Shown here one piece after another: positions 34,467 to 42,682 of a stretch of 64,000 nucleotides of DNA; the stretch's first letter is position 1; the number at the start of each line of letters is the position of its first letter. The notes under the pieces are model-generated. The model saw nothing but the letters and a program-made list of their open reading frames with translations, did not search any database and was not told where the DNA came from. The stretch comes from Abyssicoccus albus (GTDB lineage: Bacteria; Bacillota; Bacilli; Staphylococcales; Abyssicoccaceae). Position numbers and translations under genes: made by a program. The DNA lies in assembly GCF_003815035.1 (NCBI RefSeq), contig NZ_RKRK01000003.1:329033-393032 (forward strand), read 5' to 3'.

Positions 34467-35237
34467 CTAGTCCTCCTTTAATAAACTTTTAAGATATTCT
34501 CTAGCTTCTCTTATTTCTTGCGGAAATTTTTCAGTATATGTTTTATACATTGGTCGCCCTTTTAAATAATCATAAGTATAATTAGGAATATCCTTTAACA
34601 ATTTACCAAGTTCTAAAGACTGTTCTTCTAAATCAAATGTCTTACCAATAGCATTAATAATTTCGTTATGTGTTTTAGGCTCATTAAATCCAAAATTTAA
34701 AAATTCTTTATTAAACTTTGTCATTTTAATTAGTGCTAAATTTCTATTATCTTCCACTAATTTAGGATCACTTTTATTTATTTCTATGGATAAAATTTGT
34801 TTATATATATCTAAAATAAACTCATAAGTAATATTGTCTTCATTGTATTTAGTTCCTAAAATAATGTTAAAAATCTTGATTGCTTCTCTATCTAAATCAT
34901 CATGATAATAATAAATATCTGAATCATTATTTCTAGCATAAGTTACGTATTCATAAATTTTTAAAAACAATTTAATATTATTTAAAATAACACTTGAACC
35001 ATTCTTTTTTAAATCTTCAGCAATTTCAAAAAAAGTTGATTGTGAAAACCTAAAATCGTTAACTGTCAAAGCATTTAAATACTTACTTAATTCATTAATA
35101 CCTACTGATCTATTACCATTTTCATGGTTAGAAATTGTATTTTGACTAAATCCAGTTTTTTGAGAAACATCTTTTTGAGTCATTTTCAAAGCTGTCCTAA
35201 AAGATTTTATGACATTACCCAAATATTTATTTTCCAT
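34467..35237 (-). CDS. XRE-family repressor of the island
   Basis: 256-aa protein with an N-terminal helix-turn-helix (MTQKDVSQKTGFSQNTISNHENGN, residues about 19-42) and a long helical C-terminal part without a LexA-type protease motif. In SaPIs the equivalent Stl repressor has this two-part form and is released by a helper-phage protein. It is divergent from the Cro-like gene at 35349; palindromic operators lie between. I infer that it keeps the rightward genes silent. Confidence 0.85.
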   Translation of the reverse strand: MENKYLGNVIKSFRTALKMTQKDVSQKTGFSQNTISNHENGNRSVGINELSKYLNALTVNDFRFSQSTFFEIAEDLKKNGSSVILNNIKLFLKIYEYVTYARNNDSDIYYYHDDLDREAIKIFNIILGTKYNEDNITYEFILDIYKQILSIEINKSDPKLVEDNRNLALIKMTKFNKEFLNFGFNEPKTHNEIINAIGKTFDLEEQSLELGKLLKDIPNYTYDYLKGRPMYKTYTEKFPQEIREAREYLKSLLKED

Positions 35238-35275
35238 ATATACACCTCTTCATAATTTTAACACCTAGATATAAA

Positions 35276-35327
35276 TATCGCAATATGAGATATTTCTATT
35301 GACTTATATATCTCATTTTGAGATAAT
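35276..35327. promoter_or_regulatory. Divergent control region with two operators
   Basis: TATCTCA-TTT-TGAGATA at 35309-35325 is a perfect 7+3+7 palindrome. TATCGCA-ATA-TGAGATA at 35276-35292 differs by one base in one arm. The rightward promoter TTGACT (35299-35304)-N17-GATAAT (35322-35327) encloses the first operator, so a bound repressor would block it directly. Confidence 0.85.
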
Positions 35328-35348
35328 TTGTTCTGAGGAGGGATATTA

Positions 35349-35576
35349 TTGATTAAAAATAAGAAAGTTTTAAAAACTGAAAATCTTATAGCTAAAAAGA
35401 AGTTAAGAGAAATTAGGTTACAAAAAGAAATGACGACTACTGAAGTGGCAAAATTAATAGGTCTTGAGAGAAGGCAATATGAATTAAAAGAAAAAGGGAG
35501 ATACCCTTTCCATGATTATGAAATGAAAATATTATCTCAAAATTTTAATACAGAGATTAAAGATTTATTTTTTTGA
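35349..35576 (+). CDS. Small HTH (Cro-like) regulator
   Basis: 75-aa basic protein with a helix-turn-helix region (MTTTEVAKLIGLERRQYELKEKG, residues about 29-51). It starts with TTG at 35349 after GAGGAGGGATATTA. It is first gene of the rightward transcription unit, directly opposite the repressor, the usual place for a Cro/Str-like regulator. I cannot distinguish Cro from an excisionase by sequence alone. Confidence 0.7.
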   Translation: MIKNKKVLKTENLIAKKKLREIRLQKEMTTTEVAKLIGLERRQYELKEKGRYPFHDYEMKILSQNFNTEIKDLFF

Positions 35577-35583
35577 ATATCAA

Positions 35584-35600
35584 TATCTCATTTTGAGATA
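35584..35600. promoter_or_regulatory. Third repressor operator
   Basis: TATCTCA-TTT-TGAGATA, identical to the operator at 35309-35325, lies just after the Cro-like gene and directly before the AAAGGAGG ribosome site of the antirepressor gene. Confidence 0.8.
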
Positions 35601-35614
35601 AAGGAGGCTAACTA

Positions 35615-36253
35615 ATGAAAACAGAAATATGAAACGGTCATTCTATCCGCTTCATTGAAGTTAATTCTGAATGGTGGGCGGTAGCTAAAGACGTAACAGA
35701 AGCTTTGGGATATTCTAACCATAATGACGCAATTAAACGCCATGTAAGTGATGATGATAAGGGGGTAGCGAAACACGACACCCCTGGCGGTACTCAAATA
35801 GTAAATACTTTAAGCGAAAAAGGTATCTACAGGTTAGTAATGAGAAGTAATAAAGATGAAGCGGTAGAATTTCAAAATTGGATATTTGAAGTCATTAAAT
35901 CTTTACGCCATAACAACGGTTTAGAAGGATTCCAGGTGTTCAGAATGTTAGACAAAGAACATCAAAAAGAAGCCATGAAACACTTGTATGAAGCCCTTAG
36001 AAGTGATGATAAAGAAGCGGTAAAGTACAACAGTATCAAAGCTAATTCAATCACTAATAAAGCTATCAGTATCATATATGGACTTCCTAAGATGATAAGT
36101 AAAGAAGATATGACACCGGACATGTTACAGGATAGACAGAAATTACTTGATGAAGTAACCAACTTAATGATTATGAATGAAAAATATAAATTGAACTTAT
36201 CTATTTCAAAGACAATTTACGATAGTATTCTTAATCAAGTTAAAACCGCATAA
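35615..36253 (+). pseudogene. Bro-N antirepressor with premature TGA at codon 6
   Basis: ATG at 35615 after AAAGGAGGCTAACTA begins MKTEI, then TGA (35630-35632), then reads on in the same frame for about 206 codons (NGHSIRFIEVNSEWWAVAKD...). In related antirepressors the expected residue after the start is Trp (TGG), so one G-to-A change explains the stop. The remaining frame has a complete Bro-N domain (about residues 8-110) and a C-terminal domain ending QVKTA. Re-initiation at the TTG at 35705 would remove part of Bro-N. A sequencing error cannot be excluded. Confidence 0.8.
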
Positions 36254-36266
36254 GGAGGTATAAGAA

Positions 36267-36434
36267 ATGATATTAATACTTAAATTATTTATGTATTGCT
36301 TCATATCTATTTGTATTAGCGACACATTAAGCAAAGATATAAACAATCAATACACGATCATATATTTTTGTATGTTAGCTTTTTTCACTTATGAAGCATA
36401 TAAAAAATACAATGGAGGTGCATTAAATGACTAA
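36267..36434 (+). CDS. Small membrane protein (55 aa)
   Basis: ATG at 36267 after TAAGGAGGTATAAGAA opens a 55-codon frame, MILILKLFMYCFISICIS...GGALND. It has two hydrophobic stretches (residues 2-18 and 30-42). The end overlaps the next gene by 8 nt (ATGACTAA). Strong ribosome site and coupling support expression; function unknown. Confidence 0.65.
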   Translation: MILILKLFMYCFISICISDTLSKDINNQYTIIYFCMLAFFTYEAYKKYNGGALND

Positions 36435-36702
36435 TGTAATTGAACTACCGACACCACACCCTAGCAATACAGTATTAAAAGATGAGCAAGTAGCACCGGT
36501 AAAGATGATTTATTGCAAGATTAGTACTTTACCTAAGCTATTCAATGTAAGTAAAGCAACATGTTACCGCTTCATTAAAGAAGCCGAAGAAATGCCGGAG
36601 TTTAAAGGACGTATATGTGTAGATGTGTCCGCAACAATGACCCTGGTACATATAGATACATTTGTAGAGTTTTTAAGAAGTAAGCACAAAAAATACTTAT
36701 AA
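36427..36702 (+). CDS. HTH/excisionase-like island protein
   Basis: 91-aa protein. The segment LPKLFNVSKATCYRFIKEAEE (residues about 38-58) looks like a helix-turn-helix, followed by VHIDTFVEFLRSKHKKYL, a wing typical of MerR-like/excisionase domains (HTH_17). ATG at 36427 follows ATGGAGGTGCATTAA. Comparable proteins sit early in SaPI and phage rightward operons. It is a candidate excision factor. Confidence 0.65.
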   Translation: MTNVIELPTPHPSNTVLKDEQVAPVKMIYCKISTLPKLFNVSKATCYRFIKEAEEMPEFKGRICVDVSATMTLVHIDTFVEFLRSKHKKYL

Positions 36703-36715
36703 GGAGGAGTAAGAA

Positions 36716-36943
36716 ATGGATAAAAAAGAAGAACTTTTAAGAGATATTAAATCATTAATAAGTAATGTTTTAAGTGATGTAGCTTATCAATCTAGCCACT
36801 TAAATGGTGAATATCATATCAAATTCAACCTACCAGGTGGAATGGAATTTACAAAGGTTGTATCGGAAAATGAATACCTAAAGTTAGTGAATGAAAATAT
36901 TTTATTACAAATAAGAAGTACGTTAGAAAGACTAGAAATTTAA
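36716..36943 (+). CDS. Hypothetical island protein
   Basis: 75 aa, mildly acidic, with a predicted helical start (MDKKEELLRDIKSLISNVLSDV) and a short beta-like segment (GEYHIKFNLPGGMEFTKVV). ATG at 36716 follows AAGGAGGAGTAAGAA. I do not recognise a family. It lies in a tight series of small genes with strong ribosome sites, arguing that it is real. Confidence 0.65.
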   Translation: MDKKEELLRDIKSLISNVLSDVAYQSSHLNGEYHIKFNLPGGMEFTKVVSENEYLKLVNENILLQIRSTLERLEI

Positions 36944-36962
36944 TATACGGAGGGCTAATACA

Positions 36963-37307
36963 ATGCAAGAAGTAAATAACATGATTGAGTTTAGCAAAAT
37001 GGTAATGTTTTCAGATGTAACAACTGAATTAGAAGCGGTTAAGCAGTTTATTAAAACAACAGATAACATAAGAATGTATCAAGAAAAAACAATAGAAAGC
37101 GATTTGACAATAAAAGAAATATATTTAGCGATTGAAGAAATATGTAAGGTAATAAGCTTCATAGTACCTAAAGAGATGAACAATACAAATAAAGGCATGG
37201 AAATAGAACGTATTAATGCCACATATAACATAGGTAGGGTACTTTCTATGATTAATACGGAATTAAGCAATTATATATCAATGAATGACTTATGGGAGGA
37301 AGAATAA
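36963..37307 (+). CDS. Hypothetical island protein
   Basis: 114 aa, predicted all-helical, no motif recognised. ATG at 36963 follows ACGGAGGGCTAATACA; an internal ATG at 36981 is also possible. The last residues (MNDLWEEE) end 2 nt before the start of the next gene, whose ribosome site (GGGAGGAAG) lies within this gene. Confidence 0.65.
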   Translation: MQEVNNMIEFSKMVMFSDVTTELEAVKQFIKTTDNIRMYQEKTIESDLTIKEIYLAIEEICKVISFIVPKEMNNTNKGMEIERINATYNIGRVLSMINTELSNYISMNDLWEEE

Positions 37308-37308
37308 A

Positions 37309-37560
37309 ATGATAAACGAAGATGTAAAAATTATGATTGAACAATTAAAAATGAAATTAAATGCTTTAAACCACCATGAACATAATCACTTAGAAAGTAT
37401 TGAAACTTCATTAGGGACAACATGGTGCCAACAAAACAGATTAGCATATGAATACATGAAGGAAGTTAACCAAGATTTATATATATCGACTACATTAATA
37501 AGTGATATTCAAAAAGATATAGAGCGTTTAGATGAAGAAATTAATAAAGAAAAAGCCTAG
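37309..37560 (+). CDS. Hypothetical island protein, coiled-coil-like
   Basis: 83 aa beginning MINEDVKIMIEQLKMKL; a frame eight codons longer exists but GGGAGGAAGAATAAA points to ATG at 37309. It is highly charged and helical throughout with heptad-like spacing (LISDIQKDIERLDEEINKEKA). No family recognised. A 118-nt gap with a CCTTGT/ACAAGG-type hairpin follows. Confidence 0.6.
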   Translation: MINEDVKIMIEQLKMKLNALNHHEHNHLESIETSLGTTWCQQNRLAYEYMKEVNQDLYISTTLISDIQKDIERLDEEINKEKA

Positions 37561-37678
37561 TTACATAATCAACCGACCAAAGCGAATATGTAACCAGGAC
37601 AATCAAAACAAGGACTATTTTATATAGTCCTTACTTGTATTTTATCAGAAAGGGGAAGCCCTTTGTATTAATTATAAC

Positions 37679-38560
37679 ATGTGTAGGGCGTGTGGAATTA
37701 TGGAAAATACAAAGTTTGTAGTAAATCATTACGGTAGCTTAAAAGCCCAATCATATATAGGTAGTGAAGCATTTACCTTTGATGAGTTAGTAAAGTATTT
37801 AGAATATAGTACGGTATCAAGTAATAAGTATGAAGGTGGTTTATTTATATTAGGTGAGATGTCGGATAGTCATAGGCAAGACAGTAATATCATTAATAAA
37901 CATTGTCTTGTAATTGATTATGATGATCTAACGCCTGGTACAGATTTACCGCAAATCATTAAAGATAAATTTAAAGCAAGTTATATATTGTTCTCTACTC
38001 ATAATCATACTGTAGATAACCCTAGATTAAGGCTAGTAGTACCGTTATCTAAACCACTTCAAAATGAATATTATAAGTATGCTATTGATGAAATAGATAA
38101 GGTACTAGGTGTGACATGCGACCAAAGTTGTAAGACACTTAGTCAGGCACAAGCAAGACAGGTACTTAAGACAGATACATCACCTAGAGTATTTGAGTAC
38201 AGTAAGACAACACTACTCAATACCGATACATTAATTAAAGCAATTGAGCATAATACACAAAAGAATGATTTTAGCTTTACGGTTAAACCGTCTAAACGTG
38301 ATGTAAGTTGGTGGTCTGAAATATGTTATGGCGTTGGTGAAGGGCAACGTAATAGCAGTTTAGCCAGTATTACAGGACTATTGTTATATCGTGGTGTACC
38401 GATAGAAGCGGTTACGGGTCTGCTATGGTGTTGGAACCAGTGCAATGATGAAGTAATGAGTAATGAAGAATTTCAAAAGACGTTAGATAGCATAATAAAG
38501 AAACACATCAATGGAGGAGGAAAGATAATCACTTATGACAAAAAAGCAGAAACCGACTGA
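37679..38560 (+). CDS. Primase-like replication protein of the island
   Basis: 293 aa. The segment KHCLVIDYDDLTPGT (near residue 80) has the acidic pair expected of a primase-polymerase catalytic centre, and SWWSEICYGVGEGQRNSSLASITGLLLYRGV (residues about 215-245) matches the primase C-terminal helical domain (PriCT type). SaPI pri genes have this form. The first ATG (37679) has a poor ribosome site; ATG at 37700 is an alternative. It overlaps the helicase gene by 26 nt. Confidence 0.75.
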   Translation: MCRACGIMENTKFVVNHYGSLKAQSYIGSEAFTFDELVKYLEYSTVSSNKYEGGLFILGEMSDSHRQDSNIINKHCLVIDYDDLTPGTDLPQIIKDKFKASYILFSTHNHTVDNPRLRLVVPLSKPLQNEYYKYAIDEIDKVLGVTCDQSCKTLSQAQARQVLKTDTSPRVFEYSKTTLLNTDTLIKAIEHNTQKNDFSFTVKPSKRDVSWWSEICYGVGEGQRNSSLASITGLLLYRGVPIEAVTGLLWCWNQCNDEVMSNEEFQKTLDSIIKKHINGGGKIITYDKKAETD

Positions 38561-39887
38561 ATTAATAGAGTTTGCTAGTGAAATCAGAAAAGAACATAAT
38601 ACAAAAATAATAAAGTTTGAAAAAGGTACTTCAGATTTTTTTGATGGCGGAACGTTCCTACATGATGAGTTTGCCCAATACATGCTACAACGTTATAAAT
38701 TTACTATATTAGACGGTGACGCACTACATTACTTTGAAGATACACACTATGTATATGTAGATATGAATAAGTTTAGAAGAATATTAGTAGAAGAAATGCC
38801 GATAATAAAAGAAAACCAACGTAAAGAAGTATTTTACAGTTTGATGGCTAGAGCAAAACAGGGGCATAGATCTAGCCCACGTTACATAGCTATGAAAAAT
38901 GGCGTGTTTGATATTGAAACTATGCAATTAGATAAAAGTCATAGTAACTATGTCATAACAAACTATGTAAACATTACTTACGATAAGGAAGCCTATAGTA
39001 AAGATTTAAACCGCTTCTTAAATGAAATATCTAATCATGATAAGGATATTAGGAAGCTACTAGAAGAAAGTGTAGGTTATGGCTTATATGCCAGTACATT
39101 CATGCAAAAAAGTTTTATCTTGTACGCACCAGGAAGCAACGGGAAGTCCACATGGTTTAGTTTGCTATATCAATTCTTTGGTGATGATAACATAACGCCA
39201 CTAAGCCTACAGGACACGCAACATGAATTTAAGTTGTTTGGTCTGCTTAATAAGATGGTGGCAATCGGTGACGATATTTCTGCTACACGCATAGAAGAAG
39301 CGGAAAACTTTAAGAAGCTAGTTACAGGTGACCCGATATATTGTAATAGAAAATATCAAGATCCATTACCACTAAAGAATTACGCCACATTGATGTATTC
39401 AAGTAACCAATTACCTAATATTAAAGACACAACACATGGACTATATAGGCGTTTAATCATCATTCCATTTATGAATACATTCAGCAAAGAGAAAGGCAAT
39501 TTAGATTTATCCATAGTTGAGAAGTTAGATAATCATATAGTACGCTCACATCTATTTAATTTAGCCATAGAAGGCTTACAAAGAGTTATGGAACATAAAC
39601 AGTTTACAGAGCCGGAAGCGGTCAAGAAAGCATTACAAGACTATCAAAAAGAAAATAACATAGTAGTAGAGTTTGTAGAAGATATAGGTATTAATAAAGT
39701 AGTTGACCAGGATAAGACAGAAGTATTTGAACATTTTAAATGGTGGCTAGAACGTAATGGTCTTAAAAGTAAATCAGCTAAGTACCTTACTAATGAACTC
39801 AATAAAGTATATGGCTTAGAAGTGAAACAATCATCTAAGCGTGTGAATGGAATACCGACACCTTATAGAAAATACACAAAACCTTAA
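38535..39887 (+). CDS. P4-family replicative helicase of the island
   Basis: 450 aa. It has a D5_N-like region followed by an SF3 helicase core: Walker A APGSNGKSTWFSLL (about residues 198-211), Walker B-like MVAIGDD, and sensor motif YSSNQLP. The C-terminus has a small winged-helix-like domain. This is the phage/plasmid primase P4 family, equivalent to SaPI Rep, which binds and melts the island origin. ATG at 38535 lies after GGAGGAGGAAAG with a longer than usual spacing. It is followed by a repeat-rich noncoding stretch, the expected position of the origin. Confidence 0.85.
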   Translation: MTKKQKPTELIEFASEIRKEHNTKIIKFEKGTSDFFDGGTFLHDEFAQYMLQRYKFTILDGDALHYFEDTHYVYVDMNKFRRILVEEMPIIKENQRKEVFYSLMARAKQGHRSSPRYIAMKNGVFDIETMQLDKSHSNYVITNYVNITYDKEAYSKDLNRFLNEISNHDKDIRKLLEESVGYGLYASTFMQKSFILYAPGSNGKSTWFSLLYQFFGDDNITPLSLQDTQHEFKLFGLLNKMVAIGDDISATRIEEAENFKKLVTGDPIYCNRKYQDPLPLKNYATLMYSSNQLPNIKDTTHGLYRRLIIIPFMNTFSKEKGNLDLSIVEKLDNHIVRSHLFNLAIEGLQRVMEHKQFTEPEAVKKALQDYQKENNIVVEFVEDIGINKVVDQDKTEVFEHFKWWLERNGLKSKSAKYLTNELNKVYGLEVKQSSKRVNGIPTPYRKYTKP

Positions 39888-39900
39888 TAAAGACGAATAC

Positions 39901-40128
39901 ACGTTATACATTACGAATACGTTTTAACATTGATATAAAAGGCTTTTAAAGACTTTGTATAACCACATAACGACTTATCGGCTAAAAACTATTATTTATA
40001 TATAAGTATAAGTAAATATATAAAGGTTTTTGAAGAAAAAGACGTTATTACGTTATACAAATGCTATAAACCACTGATATGAAAGGCTTAAAACGTATTC
40101 CACTTGTTTAATGTGTATAACCACATAA
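39901..40128. repeat. Duplicated iteron-like block, candidate island origin
   Basis: ACGTTATACA (39901-39910, 40050-40059), TGATATAAAAGGCTT/TGATATGAAAGGCTT and TGTATAACCACATAA (39956-39970, 40114-40128) occur in the same order twice, separated by a very AT-rich stretch (39988-40023). The block directly follows the P4-type helicase gene. SaPI replication origins are iteron blocks flanking an AT-rich core next to rep, which matches. Confidence 0.7.
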
Positions 40129-40156
40129 GCAGAATACAGATAGAAAGGTGATATAC

Positions 40157-40411
40157 ATGGAAAATGTACAAGTAAGGATATTTGAACGTGAAAGAGTAGA
40201 AACAAAGCCATACTATAACCCTATATTTAATATGACGGAAACGAAACGATATGAAAACAAAAAGGAATACCAGGAGCGTGTAAACCGCTTCTTGATGGAT
40301 CATACTATCTATAGTATTACACCAATGATAGATGGTGATTTTGATGAGGGAAGCGGTGGCTTTACTAGTAAAATTCTAGTGTGCTATAAAGCACCAGGAA
40401 GCGAAGCATAG
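40157..40411 (+). CDS. Hypothetical island protein
   Basis: 84 aa beginning MENVQVRIFERERVETKPYYNP, with ATG at 40157 after GAAAGGTGATATAC. It has a conserved-looking region of Tyr/Arg residues, no recognised motif, and a polar C-terminus. It is followed by a terminator hairpin. It lies between the candidate origin and the zinc-finger gene. Confidence 0.6.
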   Translation: MENVQVRIFERERVETKPYYNPIFNMTETKRYENKKEYQERVNRFLMDHTIYSITPMIDGDFDEGSGGFTSKILVCYKAPGSEA

Positions 40412-40415
40412 AAAT

Positions 40416-40460
40416 AAATAAGACTTTAATACACTGAAATAGGTATTAAGGTCTTATTTA
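40416..40460 (+). terminator. Terminator in island
   Basis: AAATAAGACTTTAATAC pairs with GTATTAAGGTCTTATTT. The remaining spacer to 40759 is AT-rich with no further feature I can name. Confidence 0.75.
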
Positions 40461-40759
40461 CTAGTCAAAAATGTGCAAATAAGCATAAAAAAATTATCAA
40501 AAATATAAGATGTATCGTTATATATCAATGGTTTAAGTTACAAAGTAATATATAAGATTGCACACAAATTTCACAAATAAATAATCAACATTAATAAAAA
40601 CAGCTTCAACCGTTGATATTACTGTATTTCTTTAGTTTATCAATGCAACAAAATGCTAATTTTCGGAGAGTTTTAAATAGTATTATTTCACAAAGAAAAG
40701 CTACATTTCTCAATATATTTAGGTGTTTCCACGTATATAAGAAAAAATGGAGGGATAAC

Positions 40760-41290
40760 ATGGTGTATACAAGACAAAGAAAATGGTACACCAAAGAATT
40801 ACTAGAAATATGTATAGATGATATGGAAGTAACCGGTGAGAAGTTTACAGGGGTACAAAAGAAAGGGTTAAACTTTACTGAATTTAAAATTCCATGCTAT
40901 GTAGAAGGCGTTAAGGTTGGTTATGGTATTAGATATTTCTTTAGGTGTTATAAATGCGGTAGACGTGTTACAAAGATTTATACAATACCAAACCCAACTA
41001 AAGACAATATAACAGGGTGTAGACATTGCTTGGAACTCAATTACATATCACAACAGGCAACTAAAACACAGATGGACTATGAAGCACACCTATTATATAG
41101 ATACGGTAGAATGTTAGATCCTAATTTTAAATTAGATACAATCACACATACGCCATGTCCTTGGAAACCTAAAAACATGCATTATAAAACGTATGAGAAA
41201 ATAAAGAGCAAATATGAAATGGCACAATTAAAGGCACAAAAAAAATTTATAGCAATGGTAGGAACATTGCTTAAAAGAACAGGGAATTAA
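40760..41290 (+). CDS. Zinc-ribbon-like island protein
   Basis: 176 aa from ATG at 40760 (MVYTRQRKWYTKELLE) after AAATGGAGGGATAAC; the 49-codon longer open frame upstream has no ribosome site. Cys pairs CYKCG (residues about 62-66) and CRHC (about 88-91) suggest a zinc ribbon. A basic helical C-terminus follows. I do not recognise a family. It is the last gene before the erm unit, and in SaPIs late genes lie here, but nothing shows a packaging role. Confidence 0.65.
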   Translation: MVYTRQRKWYTKELLEICIDDMEVTGEKFTGVQKKGLNFTEFKIPCYVEGVKVGYGIRYFFRCYKCGRRVTKIYTIPNPTKDNITGCRHCLELNYISQQATKTQMDYEAHLLYRYGRMLDPNFKLDTITHTPCPWKPKNMHYKTYEKIKSKYEMAQLKAQKKFIAMVGTLLKRTGN

Positions 41291-41426
41291 TTGTTAAATT
41301 AATAAGTAAAAAATCTTATTTAAAATAGTTTACCAATATAAATGTTATTATTCGTAATTTTGTTTTTTATAAGTTGTTAGTAAATAGTATTCAACATTAA
41401 TAATAGATATATTCTTTTATGTATAT

Positions 41427-41690
41427 TTGTTATAATCATTTCTATAGCTGAAATAATACTAAATATATGTAATTTTTAAGGAGGGATAGTCATGCTAGTG
41501 TTCATTATGCGTAATGTAGATAAATTATCTACTGTTTTATACAAACAAAAAACAGTGATTACGCAGATAAATAAATAATATAAATGAATTAAATGACAAT
41601 TCGTGTTAAGGTCCAAGGGCAATTAAAATTACATATAAATTATTAAGCTATCTATTTGTTTATCGATGTAATCACTATCGGAGTGATTAC
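41427..41690 (+). promoter_or_regulatory. erm promoter and translational attenuator
   Basis: An extended -10 promoter TGTTATAAT (41427-41435) precedes the leader peptide. Four pairing segments are visible: 1 GCGTAAT (41509-41515), 2 CAGTGATTACGC (41553-41564), 3 GTAATCACT (41668-41676), 4 AGTGATTAC (41682-41690). Pairing 1:2 and 3:4 buries the GGAG ribosome site (41680-41683) and the base before ATG. A ribosome stalled in the leader covers segment 1, letting 2 pair with 3 (9-10 bp) and free the erm start. From 41291 to 41426 only AT-rich DNA is seen. Confidence 0.88.
41492..41578 (+). CDS. ErmBL-like leader peptide
   Basis: 28-aa peptide starting MLVFIMRNVDKLSTVL, with ATG at 41492 after AAGGAGGGATAGTC. 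The known ErmB leader begins MLVFQMRNVDK and stalls with Asp10 in the P site; Arg7, Val9 and Asp10 are all kept here. The codons for residues 6-10 overlap attenuator segment 1, which explains how stalling would release the downstream structure. Confidence 0.9.
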   Translation: MLVFIMRNVDKLSTVLYKQKTVITQINK

Positions 41691-42428
41691 ATGAATCAAA
41701 ATATTAAGTTTACTCAAAATTTTATTACAAACGAAAAATTATTATCTAATATAATGAAACAAATAAATATAGATGAGAATGACATAATTTATGAGGTTGG
41801 AACTGGTAAAGGTCATCTGACCTCTAAATTAGCAGAAAAATGTAAGCATGTTTATTCAATAGAGTTAGATAAAAAATTATATGAACTTTCTTCGAATAAG
41901 TTACAAGATAATAGTAGAGTTACTCTAATCAATCAAGATATTTTACAATTCAATTATCCGTATAGAAAAAAATATAAGATAGTTGGTAACATACCATTCA
42001 ATATAAGTACTCAAATCGTGAAAGATGCAGTATTTAGAAGCCAAGCTTCTGAGATGTATTTTATTGTAGAAGAAGGTTTCTACAAAAGAATGATAGATAC
42101 TCGTAGAACTCTAAGTTTGCAACTACAAACACAGGTTTATATACAACAATTGTTACCTATACCTGCTGGAAGTTTTCACCCAAAGCCAAAAGTAAATTGT
42201 ATTTTAATAAAACTTACAAGACACATATCAGATATAAAAGATAAACATAAGAAAAAATATGAGTTTTTTATATCAAAGTGGGTTAATAAAGAGTATTCAA
42301 AATTATTCACTAAAAATCAGTATCATCAAGCATTGAAACATGCAAGGATAAAAGACCTTAATAAAATAAGTTATGAACAAGTATTATCAGTTTTTGAAAG
42401 TTATATATTATTCAATCCACGAAAATAA
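41691..42428 (+). CDS. erm: Erm 23S rRNA (A2058) dimethyltransferase
   Basis: 245-aa Rossmann methyltransferase giving MLSB resistance by dimethylating A2058 of 23S rRNA. The SAM site is [15 protein letters not shown] (residues about 34-48), followed by SIELD and the catalytic motif GNIPFNIS (N-I-P-F). The C-terminus [19 protein letters not shown] is typical of the family. By eye it is closer to Erm(B) than to Erm(A) or Erm(C), yet clearly different along its length, so I give no class letter. ATG at 41691 lies within the attenuator. It is the only recognised resistance cargo of the island. Confidence 0.95.
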   Translation: MNQNIKFTQNFITNEKLLSNIMKQINIDENDIIYEVGTGKGHLTSKLAEKCKHVYSIELDKKLYELSSNKLQDNSRVTLINQDILQFNYPYRKKYKIVGNIPFNISTQIVKDAVFRSQASEMYFIVEEGFYKRMIDTRRTLSLQLQTQVYIQQLLPIPAGSFHPKPKVNCILIKLTRHISDIKDKHKKKYEFFISKWVNKEYSKLFTKNQYHQALKHARIKDLNKISYEQVLSVFESYILFNPRK

Positions 42429-42440
42429 GTGTAATAATTG

Positions 42441-42474
42441 AGCCCTCCTAGTATTGAAATAGGTGGGCTTTTTA
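42441..42474 (+). terminator. Terminator after erm
   Basis: AGCCCTCCTA / TAGGTGGGCT stem, then TTTTTATATAA. It lies 12 nt past the erm stop. Confidence 0.85.
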
Positions 42475-42551
42475 TATAAATTATAGTATAAAGTGATTAT
42501 TCTATAAATTTTCAAAGGTAATATTATTAAATTAACACAAGTGCATATTAT

Positions 42552-42590
42552 AATGGGCAGAAAATGGGCAGATTTATAAAACAATGGGCA
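42552..42590 (+). repeat. Right arm repeats of the island
   Basis: AATGGGCAGAAAATGGGCA at 42552-42570 is identical to the left arm repeat at 32082-32100; a further AATGGGCA follows at 42583-42590. Confidence 0.75.
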
Positions 42591-42682
42591 ACCCCTGGAA
42601 ACGTAAATTAAAAAAGTGATCGCTTCAAAGCCTTGATATAAGGGTTTTTGAAACTCTGAGGAAATTCTAAAATAGCAGTTAG

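Noticed and set aside
40613..40759. 49-codon upstream extension of the zinc-ribbon gene
   Set aside because: No ribosome site at the upstream start, while AAATGGAGGGATAAC precedes ATG at 40760.
41291..42428. Plasmid-derived or IS-flanked erm insertion
   Set aside because: No insertion sequence ends, transposase or target duplications are visible around erm; it appears to be integral cargo of the island.
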